From NCBI GenBank assembly GCA_031256975.1, contig JAIRPN010000004.1, positions 185,846 through 249,845 on the forward strand: 64,000 nucleotides of DNA. The letters run 5' to 3'. Position 1 is the first letter of the stretch. The number at the start of each line of letters is the position of its first letter. This document shows positions 40,305 through 47,350 of the stretch, in pieces. Source of the stretch: Verrucomicrobiales bacterium. GTDB taxonomy: Bacteria > Verrucomicrobiota > Verrucomicrobiia > Methylacidiphilales > JAAUTS01. The notes below the pieces were generated by a model. The model was not told the DNA's origin. It made no database searches and saw only the letters and a program-made list of their open reading frames with translations. The position numbers and the translations under genes were made by a program.

Positions 40305-40700
40305 TCACTTGCCCCCCGATAGGACAGGCACCACCTTGCCCTTCGCCGCCTTCAACGCGCCACTAATGCTGCGCTTGAAAATTTCGCCCGCCCCCTGTCC
40401 CCCGGCCAGTCCGCGACCCGCCGCCACCTTCGCCGCCCTGCCCGCCACGCCGAGTTTTTCCGCCACGTAGCGGCCCGCGTTTTTGTACGCCTCGCCAACC
40501 GGCGCCACCGACCCGCTGCGGGCCGTGCCGAACCTGGCCATGATGCCTTTGTGCGCCAGCGCCCCGGCTCCAGCCAATGCGCCGATGCCGATGGCGGTCT
40601 TGAGTTTCTTCCTGCCCTCATCCTCGTCGTCAGCGGCCAGGCATTTGGCCTCGATCTTCGCGTTCAACTCCCGCAACTGCCGTAAAAAATGCTCGCTCAT
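40305..40700 (-). CDS. Gly/Ala-rich virion protein 2 (hypothetical)
   Basis: A 131-aa protein starting MSEHFLRQLRELNAKIEAKCLA. Two hydrophobic or amphipathic Gly/Ala segments follow: TAIGIGALAGAGALAHKGI (about 35-53) and VAGRAAKVAAGRGLAGGQGAGEIF, in an otherwise basic protein. The helix motif LRxLRELxxKI at the N-terminus recurs in the next gene, suggesting a common docking element. Function unknown; a membrane-active or DNA-ejection role is a guess. Confidence 0.55.
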   Translation of the reverse strand: MSEHFLRQLRELNAKIEAKCLAADDEDEGRKKLKTAIGIGALAGAGALAHKGIMARFGTARSGSVAPVGEAYKNAGRYVAEKLGVAGRAAKVAAGRGLAGGQGAGEIFKRSISGALKAAKGKVVPVLSGGK

Positions 40701-40717
40701 ATCGCATGGTCAAATTG

Positions 40718-41578
40718 TCAACCTTTCGCCCCCGCCCGGAAGTTCACCTTGATGATCTTGTTCTCCGTTGGATTACCAGTCGCCGCCTTGGCCGGGACGA
40801 CAACGCTCCCGCTTCTTTTCCCGGCCACATAACCCCCGGCCCCCGCCAGCAAGGCCGCCGCCAGTCCCGCCGCTGCCGCCACCTTCCGCTGGTTGCCGAT
40901 TTTTTCGTGCCATTTCTTTTCACGGCGGTCGCGCGGCCGGCTGCCCGGCGCGAACACCCGGGCGCTCCTCCCGCGCTGGTCGCGCACGTCCCAGTCCGGG
41001 GCGCTGACATCCAGCAAGCGGGCCTTTAATTTTTCCCCGAACTGCTGCGAGCGCATCCAGCTCGGTGCCTTGACCACGCCCCGCGTCTTGTTGAATATCG
41101 CGTCACCCGCCGACTCCACCCGCGCCTTGAGGGCGGGATTTTTCCGCATCGCGTGCGCCCCGGCCAGCACCGCCGCGCCCGACAAGCCCGCCGCCACCGC
41201 GTTTTTGAACCACGCCTTTTCCCAGGTCCGTTTCTTCGGCACCCCGCGCGCGTCGCGTTCCCGCTCCCGGCCCGACGCGACACCGGCCACGTCCTTCACC
41301 AGCCCTGCCGCCCTCCCGCCGTACTTGTTGATCTTTTCCCCGGTATGGTAGGCACTCCTGATGACTTGCATCTGGTCGCTGTTGGCAAGGCCGGAGGTAA
41401 CACCGCGCAGGGGATGGATGAAACGGCCCTTGTAACGCCCTCCCTCCCGCGCTTCTCTCGGCTGGAAACTGTAACCCAGTTCGCGCAGACGCCGCCCCGC
41501 CAGTCGCCCCAGCGTCAGCGGGTCAGGCATAGCCTGTTTCCGCACGGCCTGTTTCCGGATGGATGATGTTTTCTTCAT
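40718..41578 (-). CDS. Gly/Ala-rich basic virion protein 1 (hypothetical)
   Basis: A 286-aa strongly basic protein. It has the segments LTLGRLAGRRLRELGYSF near the N-terminus, two Ala/Gly-rich hydrophobic stretches (AVAAGLSGAAVLAGAHA around 125-142; AAAAGLAAALLAGAGGYVAG around 235-254), and a long basic linker (RSARVFAPGSRPRDRREKKWHEK). It starts three bases after the portal stop. The two transmembrane-like stretches in a basic protein encoded in a virion operon suggest an ejected or internal protein. No known family. Confidence 0.55.
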   Translation of the reverse strand: MKKTSSIRKQAVRKQAMPDPLTLGRLAGRRLRELGYSFQPREAREGGRYKGRFIHPLRGVTSGLANSDQMQVIRSAYHTGEKINKYGGRAAGLVKDVAGVASGRERERDARGVPKKRTWEKAWFKNAVAAGLSGAAVLAGAHAMRKNPALKARVESAGDAIFNKTRGVVKAPSWMRSQQFGEKLKARLLDVSAPDWDVRDQRGRSARVFAPGSRPRDRREKKWHEKIGNQRKVAAAAGLAAALLAGAGGYVAGKRSGSVVVPAKAATGNPTENKIIKVNFRAGAKG

Positions 41579-41581
41579 GGA

Positions 41582-43297
41582 TTATTCCTCCGTTATAATG
41601 GGGGGTGACGGTGTCACCTGTGACTGTGTCACCACCGGCACCAGCGCGTCAGCCTCGGCAAAACCCAGGCCGTACAGGGCCATCACATTGTTGATCGCCG
41701 TGTCGCGGTCCAGTTCCCCCTGGTTGAACTTGGTGAAAATTTCCATCAAGGGTTTGACCCCCTTTTCCCCCACCTGCCCAATGAGACCTGGTTCCGGCGG
41801 GGGCGGTGCCTGCGGCGGCGTGTTGATCGCCGCCAAGAGCTGCGTCGCGTTGGGGAAACGCGGGTTGATTAACTCGATTGGTATTTCGGTATCTCCCGCC
41901 GTCTCCTGCATGAACTGCACCTCGCCCGCGCTCTCCTCGGTGACTTCCTCAAAGTCCTCGTCCATGTCGCTCATGATGCGCGTCGCCGTGGTCAGCCCGT
42001 TCTGCAACAACTGCACGCCGGCCATCACCTCGTGCCCCGTGTCGGCGGTCAGTTTTGCCCCGAAATTCCACACCCCGCTCCTCCAGTTCTCATGCTCGGG
42101 AATATCCCCGGTGACAATGCCGTAGGAAACCACGTCGTTCTTCACCTCGTTCAGCATCAGGTCCACCGCCATGCCGCCCAAAAGTTCAATCAACCTCACC
42201 ACCATCTTGATTTCCAGCCGCGCCGTCACCCCGCCCAGTCTCGCCATGTCCCACACAAAGCCGAAGGGCAACGGGATGCCGTTGGCGATTTCCCGCACAA
42301 TGGTTTCGCTCAGGTTGAGGAAGGCCGGGCCCGGCGTCGCTATCGCCGGGGCGAACACCATGTCCTTGCCCTCCGGCACATGCACAATCTTGCCCGCCTG
42401 CATGGTGATGGTGGCGGGTTTCTTGTCACCGTTGGCCGCTGCCTCCGGCGTGTCCCACTCAATCCCGCCCTCGCGCGACTTGATGATCCCCGCATGGCTG
42501 CTGGCGTACTTGTGCCGCTGCTTTTCCATGCCGATGGTTTCATATAAATCCCGCGCATGCGGCACCGCCGAGGCCAGCCAGCTCACCCCCCGGTACTGGT
42601 CCATGCGCTTTCTCCTGACCAAATGCAGGAAATTCCGCGCCAGAATCTCCTTCTCGAACGTGTAACGGTTGCTGCGGCTGCGTTGGTAGATCTTGTAGGA
42701 TAATGGACGGCCCTGTTTGTCGATCATCACCCCGCCGATTTCCTTCTCGTCGCCCTTGCCCGCCATCAGCGGGTTGCCGATCCGGTCGGCTTCCACCCCC
42801 TGCAAGCGCAGGCCGTCATCGACCCAGACCTTGTGAAAGCCGAAGTCGCCATCCACCATCATCGAGCGGAAGCCCAGCGACACCAGTTCGCGCAAACGCA
42901 TCTTGCGTCCCGTGTAATCCGCCTTGCCGCACCAGTCGTGGAAATAGTTTTCCACCAGTTTGTTGATCGCCCGGTCTCCGGAACGGTGCTTGTAGCGGAT
43001 GCGCCCGAAGGCGTACATCACCAGCTTGTCCATCAGCCCGCCGATCAGGCCAAAGTTGCGGTCAAGGTCGCGGGCGTCCCACATCAGGTTGACCCGATCA
43101 CGTTGCATCCTCGGCGTGGAACTGCCCGCGTTGCGGGCCAGTCCCCCGGAACCGCCGCGCAATCGGCCCGGGGTCGCCCCGTCATAGCCCAGCAAGTGCA
43201 ATTGTTCCCGGGCCGCCATCCGCGCCAGTCCCGCCGCCGGGTTGACAAAGCTGATCGCCCGGTCCAGCAAGTTCACCCTGATGCCTTCCTCGCTCAT
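41582..43297 (-). CDS. Phage portal protein (lambda gpB type)
   Basis: A 571-aa portal, the dodecameric ring at the capsid vertex through which DNA enters. Family features: an N-terminal RDLDRNFGLIGGLMDKLVMYAFG segment, SLGFRSMMVDGDFGF, EADRIGNPL, LHLVRRKRMDQYRGVSWLASAVPHARDLYETI, and TPGPAFLNLSETIVREIANGIPLPFGFVWDM near the C-terminal third, as in lambda-type portals. The length is a bit more than usual because of an acidic C-terminal region. It starts two bases after the gpW-like stop. A terminase large subunit, normally next to the portal, is not found. Confidence 0.92.
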   Translation of the reverse strand: MSEEGIRVNLLDRAISFVNPAAGLARMAAREQLHLLGYDGATPGRLRGGSGGLARNAGSSTPRMQRDRVNLMWDARDLDRNFGLIGGLMDKLVMYAFGRIRYKHRSGDRAINKLVENYFHDWCGKADYTGRKMRLRELVSLGFRSMMVDGDFGFHKVWVDDGLRLQGVEADRIGNPLMAGKGDEKEIGGVMIDKQGRPLSYKIYQRSRSNRYTFEKEILARNFLHLVRRKRMDQYRGVSWLASAVPHARDLYETIGMEKQRHKYASSHAGIIKSREGGIEWDTPEAAANGDKKPATITMQAGKIVHVPEGKDMVFAPAIATPGPAFLNLSETIVREIANGIPLPFGFVWDMARLGGVTARLEIKMVVRLIELLGGMAVDLMLNEVKNDVVSYGIVTGDIPEHENWRSGVWNFGAKLTADTGHEVMAGVQLLQNGLTTATRIMSDMDEDFEEVTEESAGEVQFMQETAGDTEIPIELINPRFPNATQLLAAINTPPQAPPPPEPGLIGQVGEKGVKPLMEIFTKFNQGELDRDTAINNVMALYGLGFAEADALVPVVTQSQVTPSPPIITEE

Positions 43298-43299
43298 GG

Positions 43300-43548
43300 T
43301 TATACCTTCACCTTGGAAAAATCCGCCACCGCCGACGAGGCCGGGGCCTTGCCGCTCCGTTTGCGCAGGATGCGCAAAGCGGCCTGTAAGCGGCTGCGCA
43401 GTTCTGCTAGATTCTTCTGGTAGGAAGCGCTCCCCTGGGTCTGCGAGTCGTAGGGCGTGTCCGCCTGCTTCTTCAACCGCTCGATCACCGCTTGCAGTTC
43501 CGCCGTGTCGTAGTTTTCGTAAATCTCTACCCAGTCAGCCGTCGCCAT
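43300..43548 (-). CDS. gpW-like head-tail joining protein
   Basis: An 82-aa helical protein starting ATADWVEIYENYDTAELQAVIERLKKQADTPYDSQTQGSASYQKNLAELRSRLQAALRIL. Its length, pattern and place just before the portal match small gpW-type or head-completion proteins found next to portal genes. An AGGGGAC Shine-Dalgarno lies just before the ATG. It begins the late operon: the next gene upstream, at 43638, runs the other way. Confidence 0.75.
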   Translation of the reverse strand: MATADWVEIYENYDTAELQAVIERLKKQADTPYDSQTQGSASYQKNLAELRSRLQAALRILRKRSGKAPASSAVADFSKVKV

Positions 43549-43588
43549 GTCCCCTGCCTTGTGTCAACGCGGGCCCGGCAGATTGTAT

Positions 43589-43618
43589 TTGACCCTTACC
43601 CTCAATTTGCGACACTAT
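43589..43618 (+). promoter_or_regulatory. Promoter candidate for the early plus-strand genes
   Basis: TTGACC (43589-43594), 18-base spacer, CACTAT (43613-43618). It lies in the short divergent gap between the gpW-like gene and the first early gene. Confidence 0.4.
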
Positions 43619-43637
43619 CTATGTAACCAGTAACATC

Positions 43638-43820
43638 ATGACCACCAAAGCCATCTCCAACAAACCGATGGACTATTATGCCAAGATTGCCCGGCAGGGG
43701 CGCAAGGAATGCAATTCCATGAGCAAGGCCCAGCGCCGGGAAAACATCCAGCGTGCCATCGAACAAATCACCAAGTCCGGTCATGCCTCCGCAAGCTTCA
43801 CCCCTGCTGGTATGCGTTGA
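43638..43820 (+). CDS. Small basic protein preceding the PIN gene (possible antitoxin)
   Basis: A 60-aa basic protein (KPMDYYAKIARQGRKECNSMSKAQRRENIQRAIEQITKSG). It is mostly helical and Lys/Arg-rich, as small antitoxins or DNA-binding proteins are, but has no recognised RHH or HTH fold. The 3' end overlaps the PIN gene start by 38 bases. A toxin-antitoxin pairing is an inference from this linkage and the PIN family. Confidence 0.55.
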   Translation: MTTKAISNKPMDYYAKIARQGRKECNSMSKAQRRENIQRAIEQITKSGHASASFTPAGMR

Positions 43821-44292
43821 TTCCTGCGCCCTCATGGCGCTGGCCAACCACCAGCGCGCGGCATGGCGGGTCTTGCGCCTGATTCGCCAGCGTGTTCCCG
43901 GTGCCGTCTTTGTGGTTCCCTCCACCGTGTTGGAGGAACTGGGCCACCTTTCCAACGACTTCGACAACACTGAGCGCCAGCGCCTTGCCAGCGAGGCTTT
44001 GGGTGAAATTGGCTCCGGCCTTTTGCCCGACTTCAGGTATCTCAACCTTACCGACGAGCAGCTTGACCGGGCGGAACGGGCGGCCCGGCGTTTGTGCCGT
44101 GAAAAACTCCTGCCCCCGGAGGAATGGCACGATGCCTGCATCATTTGCGAGGCCGCCGTGTCCGGCTGCGCCTACCTGCTCACCGAGGACACTCATCTGC
44201 TGGGGATTTCCAAAAAAAGACTCGGCCAAGTCCTCTTCCTCATGGGCCTGCCCGCCCCGGATTTTATTTCCTGTTCCTCCGCCCTGACCTAA
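43783..44292 (+). CDS. PIN-domain protein (predicted ribonuclease, VapC-like)
   Basis: A 169-aa PIN domain. The four conserved acidic positions are D13 (VDSC), E51/E52 (VLEEL), D117 (EWHDACIICEA) and D136 (TEDTHLL), so a metal-dependent RNA nuclease is expected. ATG 43783 is preferred over an earlier GTG because VCVDSC then lies 13 residues in, as in VapC. It overlaps the upstream small gene, the usual layout for a toxin-antitoxin module, in the early region of the prophage. Its stop is followed by a half-copy of the hairpin repeat (TAAGGATGG) and by the first GAGTTTGGCGCA box. Confidence 0.8.
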   Translation: MPPQASPLLVCVDSCALMALANHQRAAWRVLRLIRQRVPGAVFVVPSTVLEELGHLSNDFDNTERQRLASEALGEIGSGLLPDFRYLNLTDEQLDRAERAARRLCREKLLPPEEWHDACIICEAAVSGCAYLLTEDTHLLGISKKRLGQVLFLMGLPAPDFISCSSALT

Positions 44293-44309
44293 GGATGGAG
44301 AAGCGGTTT

Positions 44310-44338
44310 GAGTTTGGCGCACGCCATTGCATAGTATG
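44310..44338 (+). promoter_or_regulatory. Repeated early-region box A (GAGTTTGGCGCA ... TGCATAG)
   Basis: First of three similar boxes. Common parts are GAGTTTGGCGCA, then six variable bases, then TGCATAG(T/C)AT, leading to an ATG. Here the second ATG (44342) starts the 149-aa gene. It may be a promoter ending at a leaderless start or a protein-binding site; a sigma54 reading is off by one in spacing. Confidence 0.55.
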
Positions 44339-44341
44339 TCT

Positions 44342-44791
44342 ATGAAACTCCACGACATTATTATCCAAGCCGAGGCAAGGCTTCGTGCGGACGGACAATG
44401 GCCCCCGGTCAACGGCGAGGGCTACGATCTCAACGATCCGCAACTGCGGGCCGAACTGCTCAATATGGACGAAGTCCATTTCCGTCTGAATCCGCTGCCG
44501 CCCGAAATACAAAACTACTTGGACGGGCTCAACCGGCCCATGTCCGATTCCGAGCAGGACGTGATTTGCGACTATCTGGACCGGGTCTTTGATCTGGCCC
44601 CCGATTTCGGCACCTCACGCGGCGACGACGGCAAAAGCATCTGGGTGTTCGAGCATGAGCAATCCCGCAAAAGAAAACTCCGCGACCCCGAATTTCGCCG
44701 ACGGATGCGCGGGTTTGCCCCAAAGAACATGACCACCTATGATTTGCAGCAATGGAAGGACATGCTGCAACGCTTGGCCCCAAAACAATGA
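44342..44791 (+). CDS. Unknown early phage protein (149 aa)
   Basis: An acidic protein rich in D, E, R and L: MKLHDIIIQAEARLRADGQWPPV, YDLNDPQLRAELLNMDEVHF, then a helical C-terminus (FEHEQSRKRKLRDPEFRRRMRGFAPKNMTTYDLQQWKDMLQRLAP). No membrane segment, no known domain. ATG 44342 directly follows box A. Its stop overlaps the next start by four bases, so the two are co-translated. Confidence 0.55.
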   Translation: MKLHDIIIQAEARLRADGQWPPVNGEGYDLNDPQLRAELLNMDEVHFRLNPLPPEIQNYLDGLNRPMSDSEQDVICDYLDRVFDLAPDFGTSRGDDGKSIWVFEHEQSRKRKLRDPEFRRRMRGFAPKNMTTYDLQQWKDMLQRLAPKQ

Positions 44792-45045
44792 AACGCAAAA
44801 GCAGAGATTCCACCCCGTACACCGATGCCGTCGTGGACGAATTGAGACCCCTGCTTGAACCTCGCGGGCGGAAGAGTTCACTGGCCCGGTGGCTGGCAAA
44901 CGGGGAACAAAAACTGGTGGACGCCCGGCGGGTAACCGTCAACAAGATACTGAAAAGGACGGACACCAACATGACGGTGGAAATGTTTTTCAGGATAAAA
45001 GCTTGGGCCAAGGCAAACAAACTGGACGGCGGAAGATATATTTAG
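44788..45045 (+). CDS. Phage HTH-like DNA-binding protein
   Basis: An 85-aa protein: RKSSLARWLANGEQKLVDARRVTVNKILKRTDTNMTVEMFFRIKAWAKANKL, which reads as a Cro/CI-type HTH with the recognition helix near TVNKILKR. ATG 44788 overlaps the upstream stop by ATGA. Immediately after its stop comes a perfect inverted repeat (GTTATGC/GCATAAC) and then a promoter for the next gene, so it is a good candidate regulator of that promoter. Confidence 0.68.
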   Translation: MKRKSRDSTPYTDAVVDELRPLLEPRGRKSSLARWLANGEQKLVDARRVTVNKILKRTDTNMTVEMFFRIKAWAKANKLDGGRYI

Positions 45046-45066
45046 TTATGCATAATTACGCATAAC
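45045..45066. promoter_or_regulatory. Inverted repeat, candidate operator
   Basis: GTTATGC (45045-45051) and GCATAAC (45060-45066) with eight bases between; the whole reads as a near palindrome TATGCATAATTACGCATA. It lies between the HTH gene and the promoter at 45157, a natural operator position. Confidence 0.55.
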
Positions 45067-45156
45067 AAATAAATTATAGTTGGATTTTCGTCATAAATTA
45101 GGCTTTCAACCAGCCTCCCAGAAAAACTAAAAACCTTTCCCGTTAGGGTTATCGTG

Positions 45157-45184
45157 TTGTTTTTATTAGCCTATGGCATAATAT
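45157..45184 (+). promoter_or_regulatory. Promoter of the 253-aa early gene
   Basis: TTGTTT (45157-45162), 16-base spacer, TAATAT (45179-45184). Both boxes are good, and the surrounding is AT-rich. Confidence 0.6.
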
Positions 45185-45231
45185 TTAGATCGTGGCAATC
45201 AAGCCATAAACAACATGAAAGACAAAAGAAT

Positions 45232-45993
45232 ATGCTAACATCTAAATGGAGAATAAACAAAAAGACCTGTGACCGAACCCGCGAAATCCTCAACCCGCCG
45301 AGGGTGTCGCCTGACGCGCTCTCACCCCGCGAGCTTGCAAAATACCGCCTTGCCAGACACGGCAGCGCGGCCTTGCTGGCAGGGCTAAAGGCCAAGGCGG
45401 CGGCAATCAGCGCCGACATTGTCAAGGCGGCGGCCTCTCGCGGCTGGAACATTTCACACCTCGGCCCCGAGCTTGCCGAGGAGGCCGCTGGCGGCATGGG
45501 CCTGAAGATCGCCGAGCTTGGCCTTGGCTCCGGCGTATTGCTGGACATGACGGCGCGGCAACGCATTCCCGCCGAGGTCAACGCCGCCGGATACCGCACG
45601 GCGCAAAACGCCCTGCGCCGCATGGCGCACACCAACACCGAACAATTGACAGGCTGGCATGAGTCGATGATCTATGAAGATCACCCCGGCAAGGATGAAC
45701 TGACCGCCGCGCTCGACCACGCCGCCGCCGTTCTTCGCCGCCAAAAAATACTGGCCCGCGCCCGCCAGTTGATCGCGGCGGCCCGGCAGTATGCCGCCAC
45801 CAGCACGGACCGGCAGCGCAACGCCAACCTCAGCACCGATCTTCGCCGGATTATGGAAGCCACCCGCTACATGTTGTCGCTGGTTGCCAATTCCTCGGCA
45901 ACCCTTGCCGCCAAGGGAAACCGCCACCACTGGCGCGACTGGAACGCGACCGCCAGACGTTGCGGCATGAGTTTGGCGCAACTCATTGCATAG
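45232..45993 (+). CDS. Unknown helical early phage protein (253 aa)
   Basis: A mostly helical protein, very rich in A, R and L: RELAKYRLARHGSAALLAGLKAKAAAISADIVKAAASRGWNISHLGPELAEEAAGGMGLKIAELGLG; RQKILARARQLIAAARQYAA; MEATRYMLSLVANSSATL. ATG 45232 is the first after the promoter. No family recognised; the arrangement resembles a replication or DNA-binding accessory protein but that is a guess. The 3' end overlaps repeat box B by 25 bases. Confidence 0.5.
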   Translation: MLTSKWRINKKTCDRTREILNPPRVSPDALSPRELAKYRLARHGSAALLAGLKAKAAAISADIVKAAASRGWNISHLGPELAEEAAGGMGLKIAELGLGSGVLLDMTARQRIPAEVNAAGYRTAQNALRRMAHTNTEQLTGWHESMIYEDHPGKDELTAALDHAAAVLRRQKILARARQLIAAARQYAATSTDRQRNANLSTDLRRIMEATRYMLSLVANSSATLAAKGNRHHWRDWNATARRCGMSLAQLIA

Positions 45994-45999
45994 TATATG
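45969..45999 (+). promoter_or_regulatory. Repeated early-region box B
   Basis: GAGTTTGGCGCA, six bases, TGCATAGTATATG. It overlaps the end of the preceding gene and ends at ATG 45997, which would read ATG-GCA-ATC-CTG-TAA, a four-codon frame just before the terminator at 46012-46038. Confidence 0.55.
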
Positions 46000-46011
46000 G
46001 CAATCCTGTAA

Positions 46012-46038
46012 AACCCCGGCATCTGCCGGGGTTTTTTT
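46012..46038 (+). terminator. Rho-independent terminator
   Basis: ACCCCGGC and GCCGGGGT form an eight-base GC stem around ATCT, followed by seven T. It ends the 45232 transcript and any short RNA started at box B. Confidence 0.9.
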
Positions 46039-46054
46039 GTGCCCGGAAAAACCG

Positions 46055-46074
46055 TCATCCTTGCATAAGGATGG
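46055..46074. repeat. Hairpin repeat copy 1 (loop GCAT)
   Basis: CATCCTT-GCAT-AAGGATG, part of the seven-copy family CCATCCTT-N4-AAGGATGG in the early region. Confidence 0.75.
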
Positions 46075-46144
46075 CGTCCGCGAATTTAACACCGGCCATT
46101 GCATGGCGGTTGATACAACGCAAACAGCGTTGGCGCCGGGGAAA

Positions 46145-46170
46145 ATTCCATCCTTACGTAAGGATGGAAT
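46145..46170. repeat. Hairpin repeat copy 2 (loop ACGT, extended arms)
   Basis: CCATCCTT-ACGT-AAGGATGG with three extra pairing bases on each side (ATT/AAT), a perfect 26-base palindrome. It sits seven bases before box C. Confidence 0.8.
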
Positions 46171-46176
46171 GAAAAC

Positions 46177-46207
46177 GAGTTTGGCGCATGCCGCTGCATA
46201 GCATATG
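46177..46207 (+). promoter_or_regulatory. Repeated early-region box C
   Basis: GAGTTTGGCGCA, six bases, TGCATAGCATATG. The ATG at 46205 opens an eleven-codon frame (ATG to TGA at 46237) over a region that can fold as CAGGC-AAC...GTT-GCA-GCCTG. Hairpin copy 3 follows. Confidence 0.55.
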
Positions 46208-46242
46208 GCAGGCAACACCAACAACGTTGCAGCCTGAAAAAG

Positions 46243-46266
46243 CGCCGTCCTTGTGTAAGGATGGCG
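46243..46266. repeat. Hairpin repeat copy 3 (loop GTGT, one wobble pair)
   Basis: CGCCGTCCTT-GTGT-AAGGATGGCG: the arms pair through ten bases with one G-T position that would be a G-U pair in RNA. Followed by the small membrane-protein gene. Confidence 0.75.
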
Positions 46267-46283
46267 TTAAACCCTCAACCATT

Positions 46284-46382
46284 ATGAAAACAACCGACAG
46301 CGCGGTTACGCTGCTGCTGTTCCTGTTCTTTCTCGTCGTTTTGACGGGCGTTCAGGAAACGGCGGTGTCCAACCGCCACTAA
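46284..46382 (+). CDS. Small phage membrane protein (32 aa)
   Basis: Too short for usual gene finders: MKTTDSAVTLLLFLFFLVVLTG then VQETAVSNRH. One hydrophobic segment of about 15 residues, positive N-terminus. It starts 18 bases after hairpin copy 3 and ends eight bases before the next ATG, so it is packed in the early operon. Its function is unknown; small membrane proteins of this kind in phages often act in exclusion or lysis control. Confidence 0.55.
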   Translation: MKTTDSAVTLLLFLFFLVVLTGVQETAVSNRH

Positions 46383-46390
46383 ATTCGATC

Positions 46391-47275
46391 ATGAAAAAAA
46401 ACACCAACAACACAGCCGGCGCCACGGTCATGCCGATGGCGGAAATCTTCAAACTCAACCAGTCCCAGGCTTGCGCCCTGTTCGCGGAACGTTCCGGAGT
46501 TTCCCAGCGGGCCTTTGCCGAAATGGGCAAGCTGCATTTTTCCATCAGCGCCAAGCTCAAGCCCAAGGAATCCATCTACAAAATCCTGCGTGCCAATGGC
46601 GTGAAGGACTCGGCCATTTCCAATGCGTCCTATGCCTCGAAGGTCTGGGCCATGGTCGAGGACAAATATCTGACAGAAAAGCAATTTGACAGTCTCAGCT
46701 TTGCCGACTGTTACACCATGATTCGCGCCATGTCGGAGGATTCCGCCTGCCAGTTGATTGAAAGCGATATTTCCGGCATCCTCAAGGAATCGAAGGACCC
46801 GCACCTTGACTTTGAATCCATCTTCAAGACCGGGATGCCCGCCGCCGAGGCCGAGGCTTACGCCAAGAAACAGGAAAAATTACGCAAGGAGGAGGAAAAG
46901 GCCCGCGAGGCCAGAATTGCCGAGGCCGAAAAACGGATCGCCGCCAATGCCGGCCAGGATTCCGAGTCCGGGGAACCGGAAGAAGAGGAAAACACCGATG
47001 GCAAAGTCATCCCCATCAACCGGGGACAAAGCCCCGTCGCGGCGACCGTCAAGACCGCCAGCCGGGCCGGTTCCGAAATGAAGAAAGCAACCGCCGAGGA
47101 CGCCCTTGAGTTAATCTCGACCCTTGAGGTCATGCTTATCGAGATCGAGGACAAGGAGGAACTCAAGTCGGTGGCACAACGCCTGTCCGAAATCACCAAG
47201 ACCGCCGCCGAGCTGGCAGCCGACAACGGCAAGGCGAAAAAGCCCTCCAAGAAAACCGTTGCCATGGCCGCCTGA
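46391..47275 (+). CDS. Unknown early phage protein (294 aa)
   Basis: Three regions: N-terminal ~150 residues helical (MAEIFKLNQSQACALFAERSGVSQRAFAEMGKLHF; ESIYKILRANGVKDSAISNASYASKVW); a charged coiled coil ~150-205 (AEAEAYAKKQEKLRKEEEKAREARIAEAEKRIAANAG, then EPEEEENTDG); and a C-terminal ~80-residue Lys/Ala-rich helix (EMKKATAEDALELISTLEVMLIEIEDKEELKSVAQRLSEI). The composition suggests a DNA-binding or assembly protein, but no family is recognised. It is followed by a hairpin terminator. Confidence 0.55.
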   Translation: MKKNTNNTAGATVMPMAEIFKLNQSQACALFAERSGVSQRAFAEMGKLHFSISAKLKPKESIYKILRANGVKDSAISNASYASKVWAMVEDKYLTEKQFDSLSFADCYTMIRAMSEDSACQLIESDISGILKESKDPHLDFESIFKTGMPAAEAEAYAKKQEKLRKEEEKAREARIAEAEKRIAANAGQDSESGEPEEEENTDGKVIPINRGQSPVAATVKTASRAGSEMKKATAEDALELISTLEVMLIEIEDKEELKSVAQRLSEITKTAAELAADNGKAKKPSKKTVAMAA

Positions 47276-47302
47276 TTCAATCGGCCCCCATCCATTCACA
47301 AA

Positions 47303-47332
47303 ACACCCGCACCCTTCACCCGGTGCGGGTGT
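47303..47332 (+). terminator. Terminator-like hairpin after the 294-aa gene
   Basis: ACACCCGCACC and GGTGCGGGTGT, 11-base stem, loop CTTCACCC; followed by TTGTCGTTT, a weak T-tract. Confidence 0.6.
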
Positions 47333-47350
47333 TGTCGTTTACATCCGGCT

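Noticed and set aside
44310..46207. Sigma54 promoter reading of the TTTGGCGCA...TTGCA boxes
   Set aside because: The GG to GC distance is 13, not the required 12, in all three copies; the host has an NtrC-type regulator, but the boxes lie far from it.
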